Origin: JAGXTF01 sp044224315
GTDB lineage: Bacteria > Bacteroidota > Bacteroidia > NS11-12g > UBA955
Direction: 5' to 3'
Assembly: GCA_044224315.1 (NCBI GenBank)
Contig: JBGAKR010000001.1
Location: 1,178,001 to 1,242,000 of the forward strand
Length of the DNA: 64,000 nt
A program made the translations under genes and the position numbers. Shown one piece after another: positions 32,251 through 41,055 of the stretch (position 1 is its first letter; every line of letters starts with the position of its first letter). The notes below the pieces were generated by a model. It made no database searches. It was not told the origin of the DNA and saw nothing but the letters and a program-made list of their open reading frames with translations.

Positions 32251-35200
32251 ATGAATCTCAAACCCAAAATCTATCCCTACCTGTTCGCATTTGCTGCATT
32301 GGCCTACTCTCCTGTGCTGCGCGCACAAAGCGGGGGTGCATTTTTTGCCGACTTCCAACTTTCCGGACGTGCCAGCCAGGGCGAAATTTATTCCATGGCA
32401 CAGGATGCCGAAGGGAATATGCAGATTGCTACTTCAAATGGTGTGGTTATTTACGACGGTTCTAACACCTCTCTGGTAGGTACTGGTGCCGATGTAAGCA
32501 AGCTGGATTATGTGCCCGAACTGGGCAAAACATTCGTAGGCTGCGAAGGCCGCATCGGTTTTATTACCCACGACAATTTTGGTAAATACAAATTTACCCA
32601 GATTCCCTTGCCCAATATGGAATACCAGTCGTTTTCAGCCGTTACACATTTGGGTACTGATGTGTATTTCCAAAGCGATGACTGGGTAGTAAAAGTAAAT
32701 AACGACAAAGTGGTGCAAAAATGGCACCGCGCCAGTGAAGGTAATTTCAGCGGTATTTTTATACTTTCAAATACAGTGTTTGTAAATGTAAGTACCGCCG
32801 GATTGTATACCCTTAACAACAACGGAAGCCTTAAAAAACACAGCGTAAACGATTCGCGTATTGCCGAAGCCTATATTTGGTTTAGTATTCCCCGCGGCGC
32901 AGGCGAAGTAGTGCTGGGTACCGATGAAAGCGACCTGTTTTTGTTTACCGGTGCCGAGTTGAAAGAGCTTACCCTGGATAAAAACAATTACCTCAAAGAC
33001 AATTTTCTAACCGACGGAAAACGTCTGGACAACAACTCTATGGCGCTTACCACCTACAGCGGCGGACTTATGGTAGCCAATATGTACAATGGCATTGTGT
33101 CTGAATTGTACAATACCAGCACCGGTTTTGCCGATAACCAGATTTCATGCATGGCGGTAGATAACAGCCAGGGTATCTGGACCAGCCACGAGTATGGCCT
33201 TACCCGCATTGACCGCAACATTCCGGTAAAATATTACAGCGCTTATCCGGGTCTTACCGGCCACGTTACATCTTTGGCCGAAGTAAATAATGTGCTATAT
33301 GTAGGTTGTAACGATGGTTTGTATTGGCTCAAATCTGCCGAAAACGCCGAAGAGTGGGAAAAAGCAGTAAAAACAGCCGAGCAAATAAACCGCAACAACC
33401 AGGAAGCGCGCAAGCAAAGTGGCAAGTCTGAAACCCGCAGCGGCGGCAACGATGTAGAACCCACAAACCCTGCAAATAACCCTACTGAACCTACCATAGA
33501 CCCGGTAAATCCAAACCCGGGAACGTCTACCGATCCGGGTACCAGCGGTAGTACAAATGATAACGACATTAATAACGCTGGTAATAAAATTAAAAAACTA
33601 CTGCGCCGCGCAAAAGATAAGGTGAAGGGCAGCGGTACCGGAAGTGGTGGTCAACAACCCGTAAAAGACGGCAACGGTGGTGGCGAAAAAGGATTGGGAA
33701 TTTATCGCAAAAACAACCTGTTTAAATTTGCCTCTTTGGGCTCTGACAAAGGTTTCCAATACGTGTATTCCAAAATTTCGGGCATTGAAGGCCGGGTTAA
33801 AAAACTCATTTCTTCTCCCAAAGGTTTGTTCTGTGCCACCTCTATCGGGCTTTATCTGTATGGTGGAGAAGGTGCAGTAAAAATATTCGATGGTGAAATC
33901 AAAGATATGTCGTTCAATTTTGGCCGACTGGTTTTTGTATCCTCGTCAGGTGCAAATTTGTATACCGCCGAAGGCACCGTATATCCTATTCAACTCAAAC
34001 AAACCCACCGCAATCTGGGCTCGGCTTTTATCGAAAGTGCCAATGTGATCTGGCTGGGCGAAACCAATAAAGCTATTCAGGTAACCATTACCGCAACCGG
34101 CGCTGTTACCAAAGAGCTGGCGGTAGATGTACCTGCCATGTTCCGCGATGTAATCAGTGTTTGCAAAGCCGGCGATGTAACTTATATGGTATCTTCAAGT
34201 GGCCTGTTTGAATGGCAGCCCGGCACCACTACTGCAGTGGCCAGCGACAAAGTGCACTCCGATGAAAATGAAGTATTCCACTATGCCATAAACAACGCAT
34301 CTAATACCCTGTTTGTGCGCACTTCCGAAGGCTGGAAAGAACTCAAAGGCGGCGGTGAAGTTGGCAAAAACATGGGCCTGATGGATGTAATTAACAATGT
34401 ACGCTACGTATACAAAGCCTCAAATGGCTCACTTTGGGTAGTAAGCGGAAGCGAAAAAATTTATTACCTCGATAACAGCACCCCCAGCAGCAAAGCCTTT
34501 GCCGGCTTCAATGTATTCATACGCGGTGTAAATGGCTTTAACGGCACAGCTTTCAACCTGTCTGATTTATCCATTTCACATAAAGAAACCCGGGTATATT
34601 TTAAATGGGGAAGCAATGTATTCATACAATCTTCCGGTACCTGGTATTCCTATAAAATTGATGGTTGGAGAGGCAGCGAATGGTCGCCATGGACCCGCCA
34701 AACTTCTACTGATTTTCAATTGCCCCCTGGCAGTTATAAATTCATGATCAAGGCCAAAGATGTATACGGAAACGAAAGCCCTGTAAAATCTATTCCCTTC
34801 CGCATAGAGCCTCCTTTCTGGGCTACCTGGTGGTTCTATACCCTGGTAGGCTTGGCATTGGCATTGATTATATGGTTTGTTTTCAGATGGCGCAACAGAG
34901 CCCTGATTGAAAAACAAAAACTGCTGGAACACATGGTAAAAGAACGTACCAAAGAGCTGGCAGAAGAGAAAGAAAAAACCGAAGAATTGCTGCTGAATAT
35001 TTTGCCACGTGCCATTGCACAAGAGTTGAAAGAAGTAGGCCACAGCAGTGTGCGCAAACATTCCGACTCTGCCGTAATGTTTACAGATTTCTGCGACTTT
35101 ACCAAATTGTCTAAAAATATGACGGCTGAAGAGTTGGTATTAAAACTCGACAGTTATTTCAGAAAGTTTGATGAAATTGTAGAAAAATATGGCTTGGAAA

Positions 35201-35649
35201 AAATTAAAACCATTGGCGATAGTTACATGTGCGCGGCCGGTGTTCCACAGCCCAAAAGCCATAGTAGCCTTAGCATTGTAATGGCCGCTTTGGAAATTAT
35301 TGATGTGGTAGAAAAAGCCGATACTCATTGGAAAATCCGCGTTGGTATTCACCAGGGCGGATTGGTAAGTGGTGTGGTAGGTAAGAAAAAGTTTGCCTAC
35401 GATATTTGGGGCGATACCGTAAACGTAGCATCAAGGATGGAAAGTAGTTCCGAGCCCATGAATATTAACATTACCGCTGAGGTTTACGAAAAAATTAAAG
35501 ATTATTTCGACTGTGAAAAACGCGGGGAGGTAGAAGCGAAAAGCCTTGGTAAAACTACCATGTATTTCGTTCGCGGATTAAAAACACAGTACCGCGCAAA
35601 TGGCAGTCCGTTGGTTCCAAACAAGGATTTTTTGGCAATTCTAAACTGA
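32251..35649 (+). CDS. Membrane adenylate cyclase with extracytoplasmic beta-propeller sensor
   Basis: A 1132-residue class III cyclase. Order: signal peptide (1-25), a propeller sensor (~30-740) of the two-component-regulator type, a Y_Y_Y-like Ig domain ending near 850 ('DFQLPPGSYKFMIKAKDVYG'), a membrane span (~857-880), a coiled coil ('VKERTKELAEEKEKTEELL'), and the catalytic domain (~935-1110). Metal aspartates are Asp946 ('MFTDFCDF') and Asp990 ('TIGDSYM'). Transition-state residues are Asn1058 and Arg1062 ('NVASR'). Lys986 and Asp1051 are the adenine-selecting pair, so cAMP rather than cGMP is the expected product. A ~110-residue Pro/Asn/Gly/Lys-rich insert (~370-480) interrupts the propeller. 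Twenty bases later comes an HD hydrolase and then a Usp protein. Confidence 0.93.
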   Translation: MNLKPKIYPYLFAFAALAYSPVLRAQSGGAFFADFQLSGRASQGEIYSMAQDAEGNMQIATSNGVVIYDGSNTSLVGTGADVSKLDYVPELGKTFVGCEGRIGFITHDNFGKYKFTQIPLPNMEYQSFSAVTHLGTDVYFQSDDWVVKVNNDKVVQKWHRASEGNFSGIFILSNTVFVNVSTAGLYTLNNNGSLKKHSVNDSRIAEAYIWFSIPRGAGEVVLGTDESDLFLFTGAELKELTLDKNNYLKDNFLTDGKRLDNNSMALTTYSGGLMVANMYNGIVSELYNTSTGFADNQISCMAVDNSQGIWTSHEYGLTRIDRNIPVKYYSAYPGLTGHVTSLAEVNNVLYVGCNDGLYWLKSAENAEEWEKAVKTAEQINRNNQEARKQSGKSETRSGGNDVEPTNPANNPTEPTIDPVNPNPGTSTDPGTSGSTNDNDINNAGNKIKKLLRRAKDKVKGSGTGSGGQQPVKDGNGGGEKGLGIYRKNNLFKFASLGSDKGFQYVYSKISGIEGRVKKLISSPKGLFCATSIGLYLYGGEGAVKIFDGEIKDMSFNFGRLVFVSSSGANLYTAEGTVYPIQLKQTHRNLGSAFIESANVIWLGETNKAIQVTITATGAVTKELAVDVPAMFRDVISVCKAGDVTYMVSSSGLFEWQPGTTTAVASDKVHSDENEVFHYAINNASNTLFVRTSEGWKELKGGGEVGKNMGLMDVINNVRYVYKASNGSLWVVSGSEKIYYLDNSTPSSKAFAGFNVFIRGVNGFNGTAFNLSDLSISHKETRVYFKWGSNVFIQSSGTWYSYKIDGWRGSEWSPWTRQTSTDFQLPPGSYKFMIKAKDVYGNESPVKSIPFRIEPPFWATWWFYTLVGLALALIIWFVFRWRNRALIEKQKLLEHMVKERTKELAEEKEKTEELLLNILPRAIAQELKEVGHSSVRKHSDSAVMFTDFCDFTKLSKNMTAEELVLKLDSYFRKFDEIVEKYGLEKIKTIGDSYMCAAGVPQPKSHSSLSIVMAALEIIDVVEKADTHWKIRVGIHQGGLVSGVVGKKKFAYDIWGDTVNVASRMESSSEPMNINITAEVYEKIKDYFDCEKRGEVEAKSLGKTTMYFVRGLKTQYRANGSPLVPNKDFLAILN

Positions 35650-35669
35650 TTTAATAAATTGCCCACAAA

Positions 35670-36272
35670 ATGGTAGACTTAAACGGTGCCAAAAAACACA
35701 TACTGGAAGAGCTGGAAAACCGCTTACCTGCTAACCTGACCTATCATGGTCTTTGGCACACCAATAGTGTTTACGAAGCTGCTCAAGCTTTCTCCCGCCA
35801 TTATAAGCTGGAAGGAGAAGATTTAATAATTCTTGAAACAGCTGCGCTTTATCACGACAGTGGTTTTTTGCGGGTATACCGCAACCACGAGGAAGCCGGT
35901 TGCGAAATTGCCCTGGATGTACTTCCAAAATATGGATACTCGCCCGAGCTGATTGAGCAGATTAATGAATTGATTATGGCAACCAAGTTGCCCCAAAGCC
36001 CCAAGCGTTTCCTTGCCGAACTCATCTGCGATGCCGATCTGGATTATATTGGCGGTGAAGACTATGAAAGAATAGCCCATTTGCTGTTTGAAGAATTCAG
36101 CGAATACCACATCGTTTCTACCGAACTACAATGGTTTGAAATGCAGGCTGGTTTTCTTGAAAATCATACCTTCTTCAGCGACTATTCCCGCACCCACCGA
36201 AACCCCGGTAAACTCAAAAATTTAGAAATTGTAAAGAAAAAACTGGAGATCTTAAGAAAAAATGACCAATAG
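35670..36272 (+). CDS. HD-domain metal-dependent phosphohydrolase
   Basis: A 200-residue soluble HD-domain protein. Likely metal ligands are His26/His30 ('YHGLWHT'), His62-Asp63 ('LYHDSG'), His73 ('RNHEEAG') and Asp121 or Asp123 ('CDADLDYIG'). HD proteins of this size act on nucleotides or cyclic nucleotides. Following the adenylate cyclase by 20 bases, it could be the cAMP phosphodiesterase of the operon, though the sequence alone does not show the substrate. Its end overlaps the Usp gene by 11 bases. Confidence 0.88.
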   Translation: MVDLNGAKKHILEELENRLPANLTYHGLWHTNSVYEAAQAFSRHYKLEGEDLIILETAALYHDSGFLRVYRNHEEAGCEIALDVLPKYGYSPELIEQINELIMATKLPQSPKRFLAELICDADLDYIGGEDYERIAHLLFEEFSEYHIVSTELQWFEMQAGFLENHTFFSDYSRTHRNPGKLKNLEIVKKKLEILRKNDQ

Positions 36273-37131
36273 TACCATACTTGTGCCCTTCGATTTTACC
36301 GAAGAGGCGGAATGCGCCCTGAACCACGCCATAGGCCTGGCCAAGATTCACAAATCTAGGGTTGTATTAAACCATGTTGTCGACAAAAAATCACTCTCTA
36401 ACCTAAAACACGATCGCAAATCCATTCTGGATTTAGACAAAGAATTTTCTGAATATGCCCGCAAAATTTCCGAAGAACAGGGTGTAGTAATCGAAGCCCT
36501 GCTTAAAGAAGGCGATATTTTCCATGCCATCCCCGAAGCTGCCGAAGCAACAGGGGCCAATCTTATTGTATTTGGTACCCACGGTGTTCGCGGTATGCAA
36601 CACATCATTGGGGCCTTTGCCCTGCGCCTGGTAACATCAGCACAGGTGCCCGTTATTATTGTTCAGCGCCGCCCCATTCGCGCTACCGGCTACCTTAAGG
36701 TTATTTATCCGGTTGACGAAAACCCATACTCTAAGCAAAAAGCATATGCCGTTGCCGCTTTTGCCAAAGAAAACAATGCCGAAGTGCTCATTTTCCCCAA
36801 AAACAATTCCGATGATCACTTCCAAAAATATACCGATGGCAACCTTCGCTATTCCGAAAAGGTTTTTGAAGAAGAAGGAGTGAAATTTACCAGTGCTACC
36901 AACGAAAAACATGGAAGTTTTTCAAAACAGGTAATTGATTTTGCAGCCAAAAATGATGCTGATATCATTGCCATTACCACCCAGGATAGCGATGACCGCG
37001 ATGTAGGAGAAATATTTGTAGGCAGCGAAGATGTGCGCATCATTAACAACGAAGCCGAAATACCTACCCTTTGCATTAATGCAGTTGTGTCGTTGAAAGT
37101 GGGCGGACTGGCCGGTGTAACCAGCACCTGA
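36262..37131 (+). CDS. Tandem universal stress protein (two UspA domains)
   Basis: A 289-residue cytosolic protein with two Usp domains. The first (~1-140) opens 'ILVPFDFTEEAECALNHAIGLA' and has the nucleotide-binding-like loop 'GTHGVRGMQHIIGAFA', in which Ala replaces the usual Ser/Thr. The second (~145-280) is more divergent ('YLKVIYPVDENPYSKQKAY', 'KNDADIIAITTQDSD') and lacks a clear ATP loop. Usp proteins bind ATP or, in some bacteria, cAMP, which would fit a place behind an adenylate cyclase; that link is inference. The start overlaps the HD gene. The stop TGA is in the same frame as the next gene, one codon ahead of it. Confidence 0.9.
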   Translation: MTNSTILVPFDFTEEAECALNHAIGLAKIHKSRVVLNHVVDKKSLSNLKHDRKSILDLDKEFSEYARKISEEQGVVIEALLKEGDIFHAIPEAAEATGANLIVFGTHGVRGMQHIIGAFALRLVTSAQVPVIIVQRRPIRATGYLKVIYPVDENPYSKQKAYAVAAFAKENNAEVLIFPKNNSDDHFQKYTDGNLRYSEKVFEEEGVKFTSATNEKHGSFSKQVIDFAAKNDADIIAITTQDSDDRDVGEIFVGSEDVRIINNEAEIPTLCINAVVSLKVGGLAGVTST

Positions 37132-37134
37132 GTT

Positions 37135-38118
37135 TTGAAAACCGCCGTTGTAACCGGAGCTTCCGGGTTTTTAGGTTCATACCTATGTGCCAATCTCCTT
37201 TCAAAAGGCTACAAAGTAATTGCCTGTAAACACCTTTCCACCGATTGGTTGATTCAAAAAATTGCCCAGCGGCAATCACTCACTTTAGAAAATCTTAGCT
37301 GGGTGCAGGCCGATATGGAAGACCCCGATTCGCTAAGCAATGCTTTTGGCAATGCCGATGTGGTTTTTCATTGTGCTGCCAAGGTTAGTTTCGAGCATGG
37401 CGATGCAAACAGCCTGTTGCAAACCAATATTAACGGTACCAAAAACGTTGTGAATGCCTGTTTGGCAAACGGTATAAAAACCTTAGTTTTTGCCAGTTCA
37501 GTAGCCTCACTCGGCCGCAAAAGCCGCAATAATGAGATTAACGAAAACAGCGAGTGGGTAGAGGGCAAGTTCAATACCCCCTATGCTGTAAGTAAATACC
37601 AAAGTGAGCTGGAGGTGTGGCGGGGAATGGAAGAAGGCCTCAATGTGGCCGTTATTAATCCGGGCATAATCCTGGGAGCCGGTGATGGTATAAGTGGCTC
37701 AAATATGATTTTTAACCATGTAAAAAACGGCAAAAAATACTATCCCGCCGGGGTAAATGGCTTTGTGGGGGTAGAGGATGTGGCCCAGCTGATGGTGCTT
37801 ATGTTCGAACACCAGGTGTTTGGCAAACGAATCTTGGCGGTTTCAGAAAATTTGCCCTACAAAACCATCTTGGATACCACAGCTCAGCTTCTGCAGGTAA
37901 AAGCACCCACCACTCCATTTTCGGGTTTTGTATATAGCTGCGCATACGGATTGGCAAGGTTTTGCGAATTTTTTCACCTCCCATTTCCCTACCCCTCGGT
38001 GGGTTTAAAAAACACTTCTTCTATCAACCACTACATTTCGGTAAATCACGACCTTCAGCCCTGGTTTAAATTTACCCCAATCGAACAGGTATTAAAAAAG
38101 GCCGTTGCCGAGCTCTGA
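37135..38118 (+). CDS. NAD(P)-dependent epimerase/reductase, extended SDR family
   Basis: A 327-residue Rossmann enzyme: 'VVTGASGFLGSYLCANLLSKG' (GxxGxxG nucleotide loop), 'DVVFHCAAKVSFEHGD', the active-site 'YAVSKYQSE' (YxxxK), and 'VINPGIILGAGDG'. It resembles dihydroflavonol-reductase-like and sugar-epimerase-like SDRs; the substrate is unknown. The only possible start is TTG at 37135, because the preceding in-frame codons are GTT and the TGA stop of the Usp gene. Translation therefore either starts at TTG or couples to Usp termination. Confidence 0.9.
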   Translation: MKTAVVTGASGFLGSYLCANLLSKGYKVIACKHLSTDWLIQKIAQRQSLTLENLSWVQADMEDPDSLSNAFGNADVVFHCAAKVSFEHGDANSLLQTNINGTKNVVNACLANGIKTLVFASSVASLGRKSRNNEINENSEWVEGKFNTPYAVSKYQSELEVWRGMEEGLNVAVINPGIILGAGDGISGSNMIFNHVKNGKKYYPAGVNGFVGVEDVAQLMVLMFEHQVFGKRILAVSENLPYKTILDTTAQLLQVKAPTTPFSGFVYSCAYGLARFCEFFHLPFPYPSVGLKNTSSINHYISVNHDLQPWFKFTPIEQVLKKAVAEL

Positions 38119-38150
38119 GTTGCTTTGTTGATATCAATGGCACTGGCTTT

Positions 38151-38181
38151 TTTGCCAGCCCAAAGAATTGACCTAATTTTG
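38151..38181 (+). promoter_or_regulatory. Promoter of purQ
   Basis: TTTG (38151-38154), 19 bases, then TAATTTTG (38174-38181) is a full-consensus Bacteroidota promoter. The purQ ATG follows four bases after the box, implying a leaderless or nearly leaderless mRNA. A small hairpin CTGGC-TTTTTT-GCCAG overlaps the -33 element. Confidence 0.65.
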
Positions 38182-38185
38182 CGCC

Positions 38186-38890
38186 ATGAAATTTGGGGTA
38201 GTTATTTTTCCCGGATCCAATTGCGATCACGATTTGATTGATGTATTGGAAACCCTTAGCCAAACTAAGGTTGAAACACTGTGGCACCGCGATACAGACC
38301 TTAAAAACTGCACCCATATTTTTATACCTGGTGGTTTTTCGTACGGCGATTATTTGCGCAGTGGCGCCATTGCACACCTGGCCCCTATCATGAAATCAGT
38401 AGCCAACCATGCTGCCCAGGGTGGCTTTGTAATGGGTATTTGCAATGGTTTTCAAATTTTATGCGAAAGTGGCTTGCTACCCGGCGCATTGGCCCGCAAC
38501 ACCAATATTAAATTTAATTGCAAAAACGTATACCTCAAACCCGGTAATACCAATACCACAGTTACCAATTTGCTTCAAGAAAACAGCGTTATTACAGTAC
38601 CCATTGCCCATGGTGAAGGTCGCTTTATCTGCGACGAAGAAACCCTCAATTCTATCGAAAGCAACGGGCAGGTAATTTTCCGCTACTGCGATGAAAATGG
38701 CAACACAACGGATTCATCAAACCCCAATGGGTCGTTAAATAATATTGCTGGTATTTGCAATGCCGGTAAAAATGTTTTTGGCATGATGCCACACCCTGAA
38801 AGATGCGCGCTGCCTCATTTATTTAATACCGATGGAAAACTCATTTTCGATTCCATTTTTGCGGCTGCAGGGGCTGTCGTTTCTGCATAA
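38186..38890 (+). CDS. purQ: Phosphoribosylformylglycinamidine synthase, glutaminase subunit
   Basis: A 234-residue class I glutamine amidotransferase providing ammonia to PurL for the fourth step of purine synthesis. The catalytic Cys86 is in 'VMGICNGFQILCESGLLPGAL'. The His-Glu pair is in 'MMPHPERCALPHLF'. The N-terminus 'GVVIFPGSNCDHD' and 'IPGGFSYGDYLRSGAIA' are PurQ-specific. It has its own promoter and is separate from the SDR gene by 67 bases. The presence of a separate PurQ means that PurL must be the small form, encoded elsewhere. Confidence 0.97.
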   Translation: MKFGVVIFPGSNCDHDLIDVLETLSQTKVETLWHRDTDLKNCTHIFIPGGFSYGDYLRSGAIAHLAPIMKSVANHAAQGGFVMGICNGFQILCESGLLPGALARNTNIKFNCKNVYLKPGNTNTTVTNLLQENSVITVPIAHGEGRFICDEETLNSIESNGQVIFRYCDENGNTTDSSNPNGSLNNIAGICNAGKNVFGMMPHPERCALPHLFNTDGKLIFDSIFAAAGAVVSA

Positions 38891-39014
38891 TTGTATCCTC
38901 CGTCACCTTTCTGTCATACTGTATACATTTGTTGCAACGCTTTGGGGGATAGTGCCGTCTAATGGGTAAACAATAATTGGAACACAATTTGAGTTTACAA
39001 TAATGGAGGTCTAA

Positions 39015-39116
39015 ATGAAAACCCAGGTTAGCAAACCGGTAAAAGGCAAAACCACCACAGCTTTGCCAAAACATCGCCAGGACAATGGTGCCCCTCAAAG
39101 GGCCGCGGGTGTTTAA
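39015..39116 (+). CDS. Candidate 33-residue basic small protein
   Basis: The 237-base gap between purQ and the convergent prfA contains a 33-codon frame reading MKTQVSKPVKGKTTTALPKH... with a net positive charge and no membrane span or cysteine. It is preceded four bases upstream by GGAGGT (39005-39010), a strong Shine-Dalgarno match that is rare in this window, and a TACATTTG -7 word lies at 38924-38931. The function is unknown. Codon evidence is too short to be decisive, so it may be fortuitous. Confidence 0.35.
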   Translation: MKTQVSKPVKGKTTTALPKHRQDNGAPQRAAGV

Positions 39117-39127
39117 TTTTTGTGGGC

Positions 39128-40201
39128 TTAAGTCGCTTCGCCCGATTTAAGACGTTCGGCATTTTCTGCCACCTGTAGCGCGTTTAACAATGGCTCCAGA
39201 TCTCCATTGATTACCTCAGGCAGATTGTACAGCGTTAATCCTATGCGGTGGTCGGTAACCCGGCTTTGCGGAAAATTATAGGTGCGTATTTTGGCGCTGC
39301 GATCGCCAGTACTTACCAGGGTTTTTCGCTTGGCCGAAATGGCCGCCATATGTTTGTTATACTCCAATTCGTATAAACGGGTACGCAGCATTTTCATGGC
39401 TTTTTCGCGGTTGCCAAGCTGGTTTCTCTCGGTTTGGCAAACCACCACCATTCCGCTGGGAATATGGGTAAGCATTACCTTGGTTTCTACTTTGTTTACA
39501 TTCTGCCCACCGGCACCGCCACTTCGGCTGGTTTCCATTTTCACATCCGCTTCGCGCACTTCCACATCCACCTCTTCGGCTTCGGGCATTACTACTACAC
39601 TGGCTGCCGATGTATGTACCCTTCCCTGGCTTTCAGTGGCCGGTACCCGCTGCACCCTGTGTACCCCGCTTTCGTATTTAAGTATGCCGTATGAACCCGG
39701 GTTCTCTATCTCCATCACCACTTTAGAATAACCGCCTTTGCTACCCTCTACCTCGTCCACAGTATTTACTTTCCAGCCCCGCGAATCGCAGTAACGCTGA
39801 TACATTCGGTATAAATCACCCGCAAAAATAGCCGCCTCATCACCCCCGGTTCCCGACCGTATTTCTACCACTGCCGGTTTTTCATCCTCAGGGTCTTTCG
39901 GCAATAATTGTATGCGTATGGTTTCTTCCAGCTCGGGCAATTGACTTTCGAGGTTATCCAGCTCTTCTTTTACAAAATCGCGGGTTTCTTTATCCTTTTC
40001 AGTCTTCAGCATTTCGCGTGCTTCTTTTATGCCGTTGCTTATGTTTTTGTATTTTAAATAGCTGGCATCAATATCCTGTAAATCGCGGTATTCTTTGTTC
40101 AGTTTGGCAAAACGCTGCCGGTCCGAGTGAACTTCAGGGCTACTCAGCAATAATTCCAATTCTTTAAACCTGGCATGTATGGCCTCAAGTTTTTCAAGCA
40201 T
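39128..40201 (-). CDS. prfA: Peptide chain release factor 1
   Basis: A 357-residue class I release factor for UAA and UAG. The stop-codon tripeptide 'PAT' is at 187-189 ('RVQRVPATESQGRVHTSAASV', trimmed) and marks RF1 rather than RF2 (SPF). The catalytic GGQ is at 231-233 ('SGGAGGQNVNKVET'). An N-terminal coiled-coil domain and a normal length complete the picture. It is convergent with purQ. Confidence 0.97.
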   Translation of the reverse strand: MLEKLEAIHARFKELELLLSSPEVHSDRQRFAKLNKEYRDLQDIDASYLKYKNISNGIKEAREMLKTEKDKETRDFVKEELDNLESQLPELEETIRIQLLPKDPEDEKPAVVEIRSGTGGDEAAIFAGDLYRMYQRYCDSRGWKVNTVDEVEGSKGGYSKVVMEIENPGSYGILKYESGVHRVQRVPATESQGRVHTSAASVVVMPEAEEVDVEVREADVKMETSRSGGAGGQNVNKVETKVMLTHIPSGMVVVCQTERNQLGNREKAMKMLRTRLYELEYNKHMAAISAKRKTLVSTGDRSAKIRTYNFPQSRVTDHRIGLTLYNLPEVINGDLEPLLNALQVAENAERLKSGEAT

Positions 40202-40216
40202 AAAACAGTAATTCTC

Positions 40217-41008
40217 TTATTTTCGGGATTGCAAAATTAACGTACTGTCGGTGCTTTCCAGCAACCAGCCTGCATTCATTCTACGGGTATTGCGTCCTTT
40301 AAACGCCAGCCCTGCAGAATCCTGCTGCAATAAAGGGGTTAAAGGCTCTTTCAACATCCAACGTATACCCTCTTTTTCGCCATAAATTCCCTCGTCGGCC
40401 AAGCCAAGCAGGTTATAGTGGCCATCCAATATGGTTTCTAAAAACAAATTTTGGTTAAAGGCGTAAATCTTTCCGTCTGCATCGGCCAGTGCTATGCGGC
40501 TTCCGTTATCATAAATCCGGGTGGTTTGGCTTTCATCTGCCGTCCAGTTTTTTAATATTACACTCTCCGTTAACAGCTCGCCCTGCCGCGAAAATTTTTT
40601 CAGGGTTCGGGTATTATTGTCCAGCAGCCAGGCATTGCCATCATTGGCCCGTCCAAAAGCCAGGGGCTGCATATAACCATTTGCATACATGTTCAACTCT
40701 TGCTGTACATTCAACTGGTTATCGAAAACTACAATTTTGCCCGTGGTAGCAAAAAAAACAAATATTTCCAAGGGGTTCCCGGCGTCTATTACCGGATTTG
40801 AGCCATAATTGGCAACACTGAATTTTTTTACAGAATCCGTTCCTCGCCGGCTGAGGCACAAATTCAGCTTATCGTCTACAAAATACACATTGCCATTGCC
40901 ACCCAGCTCTGCGCATACTATATGTGTTTTTATGGTTTTCACCTCCGCCGGATCGGTGGGGGTACACAAAAATACTAAGCTGCCGAATATGGAATATGCA
41001 GGTTTCAA
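40217..41008 (-). CDS. Propeller-like protein of unknown function
   Basis: A 263-residue protein made of repeated strand-turn units such as 'GNVYFVDDKLNLCLSRRG', 'GKIVVFDNQLNVQQELN', 'GNAWLLDNNTRTLKKFSRQGE' and 'GKIYAFNQNLFLETI', which read as blades of a beta-propeller. The N-terminus ('AYSIFGSLVFLCTPTDP') is a weak signal peptide. The only start is TTG at 41008; an in-frame stop lies five codons upstream and no ATG is near. It sits 15 bases before prfA on the same strand. A similar blade-type protein is common beside lpxH-like genes in this phylum, but I do not know its role. Confidence 0.75.
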   Translation of the reverse strand: MKPAYSIFGSLVFLCTPTDPAEVKTIKTHIVCAELGGNGNVYFVDDKLNLCLSRRGTDSVKKFSVANYGSNPVIDAGNPLEIFVFFATTGKIVVFDNQLNVQQELNMYANGYMQPLAFGRANDGNAWLLDNNTRTLKKFSRQGELLTESVILKNWTADESQTTRIYDNGSRIALADADGKIYAFNQNLFLETILDGHYNLLGLADEGIYGEKEGIRWMLKEPLTPLLQQDSAGLAFKGRNTRRMNAGWLLESTDSTLILQSRK

Positions 41009-41055
41009 TGCTGTATTATTATTTCAAAAATAGGGCCACTCATAGCCCGGTGCTG

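Noticed and set aside
38140..38160. Hairpin CTGGC-TTTTTT-GCCAG behind the SDR gene as an intrinsic terminator.
   Set aside because: The T-run is in the loop and not after the stem, and the hairpin overlaps the -33 element of the purQ promoter.
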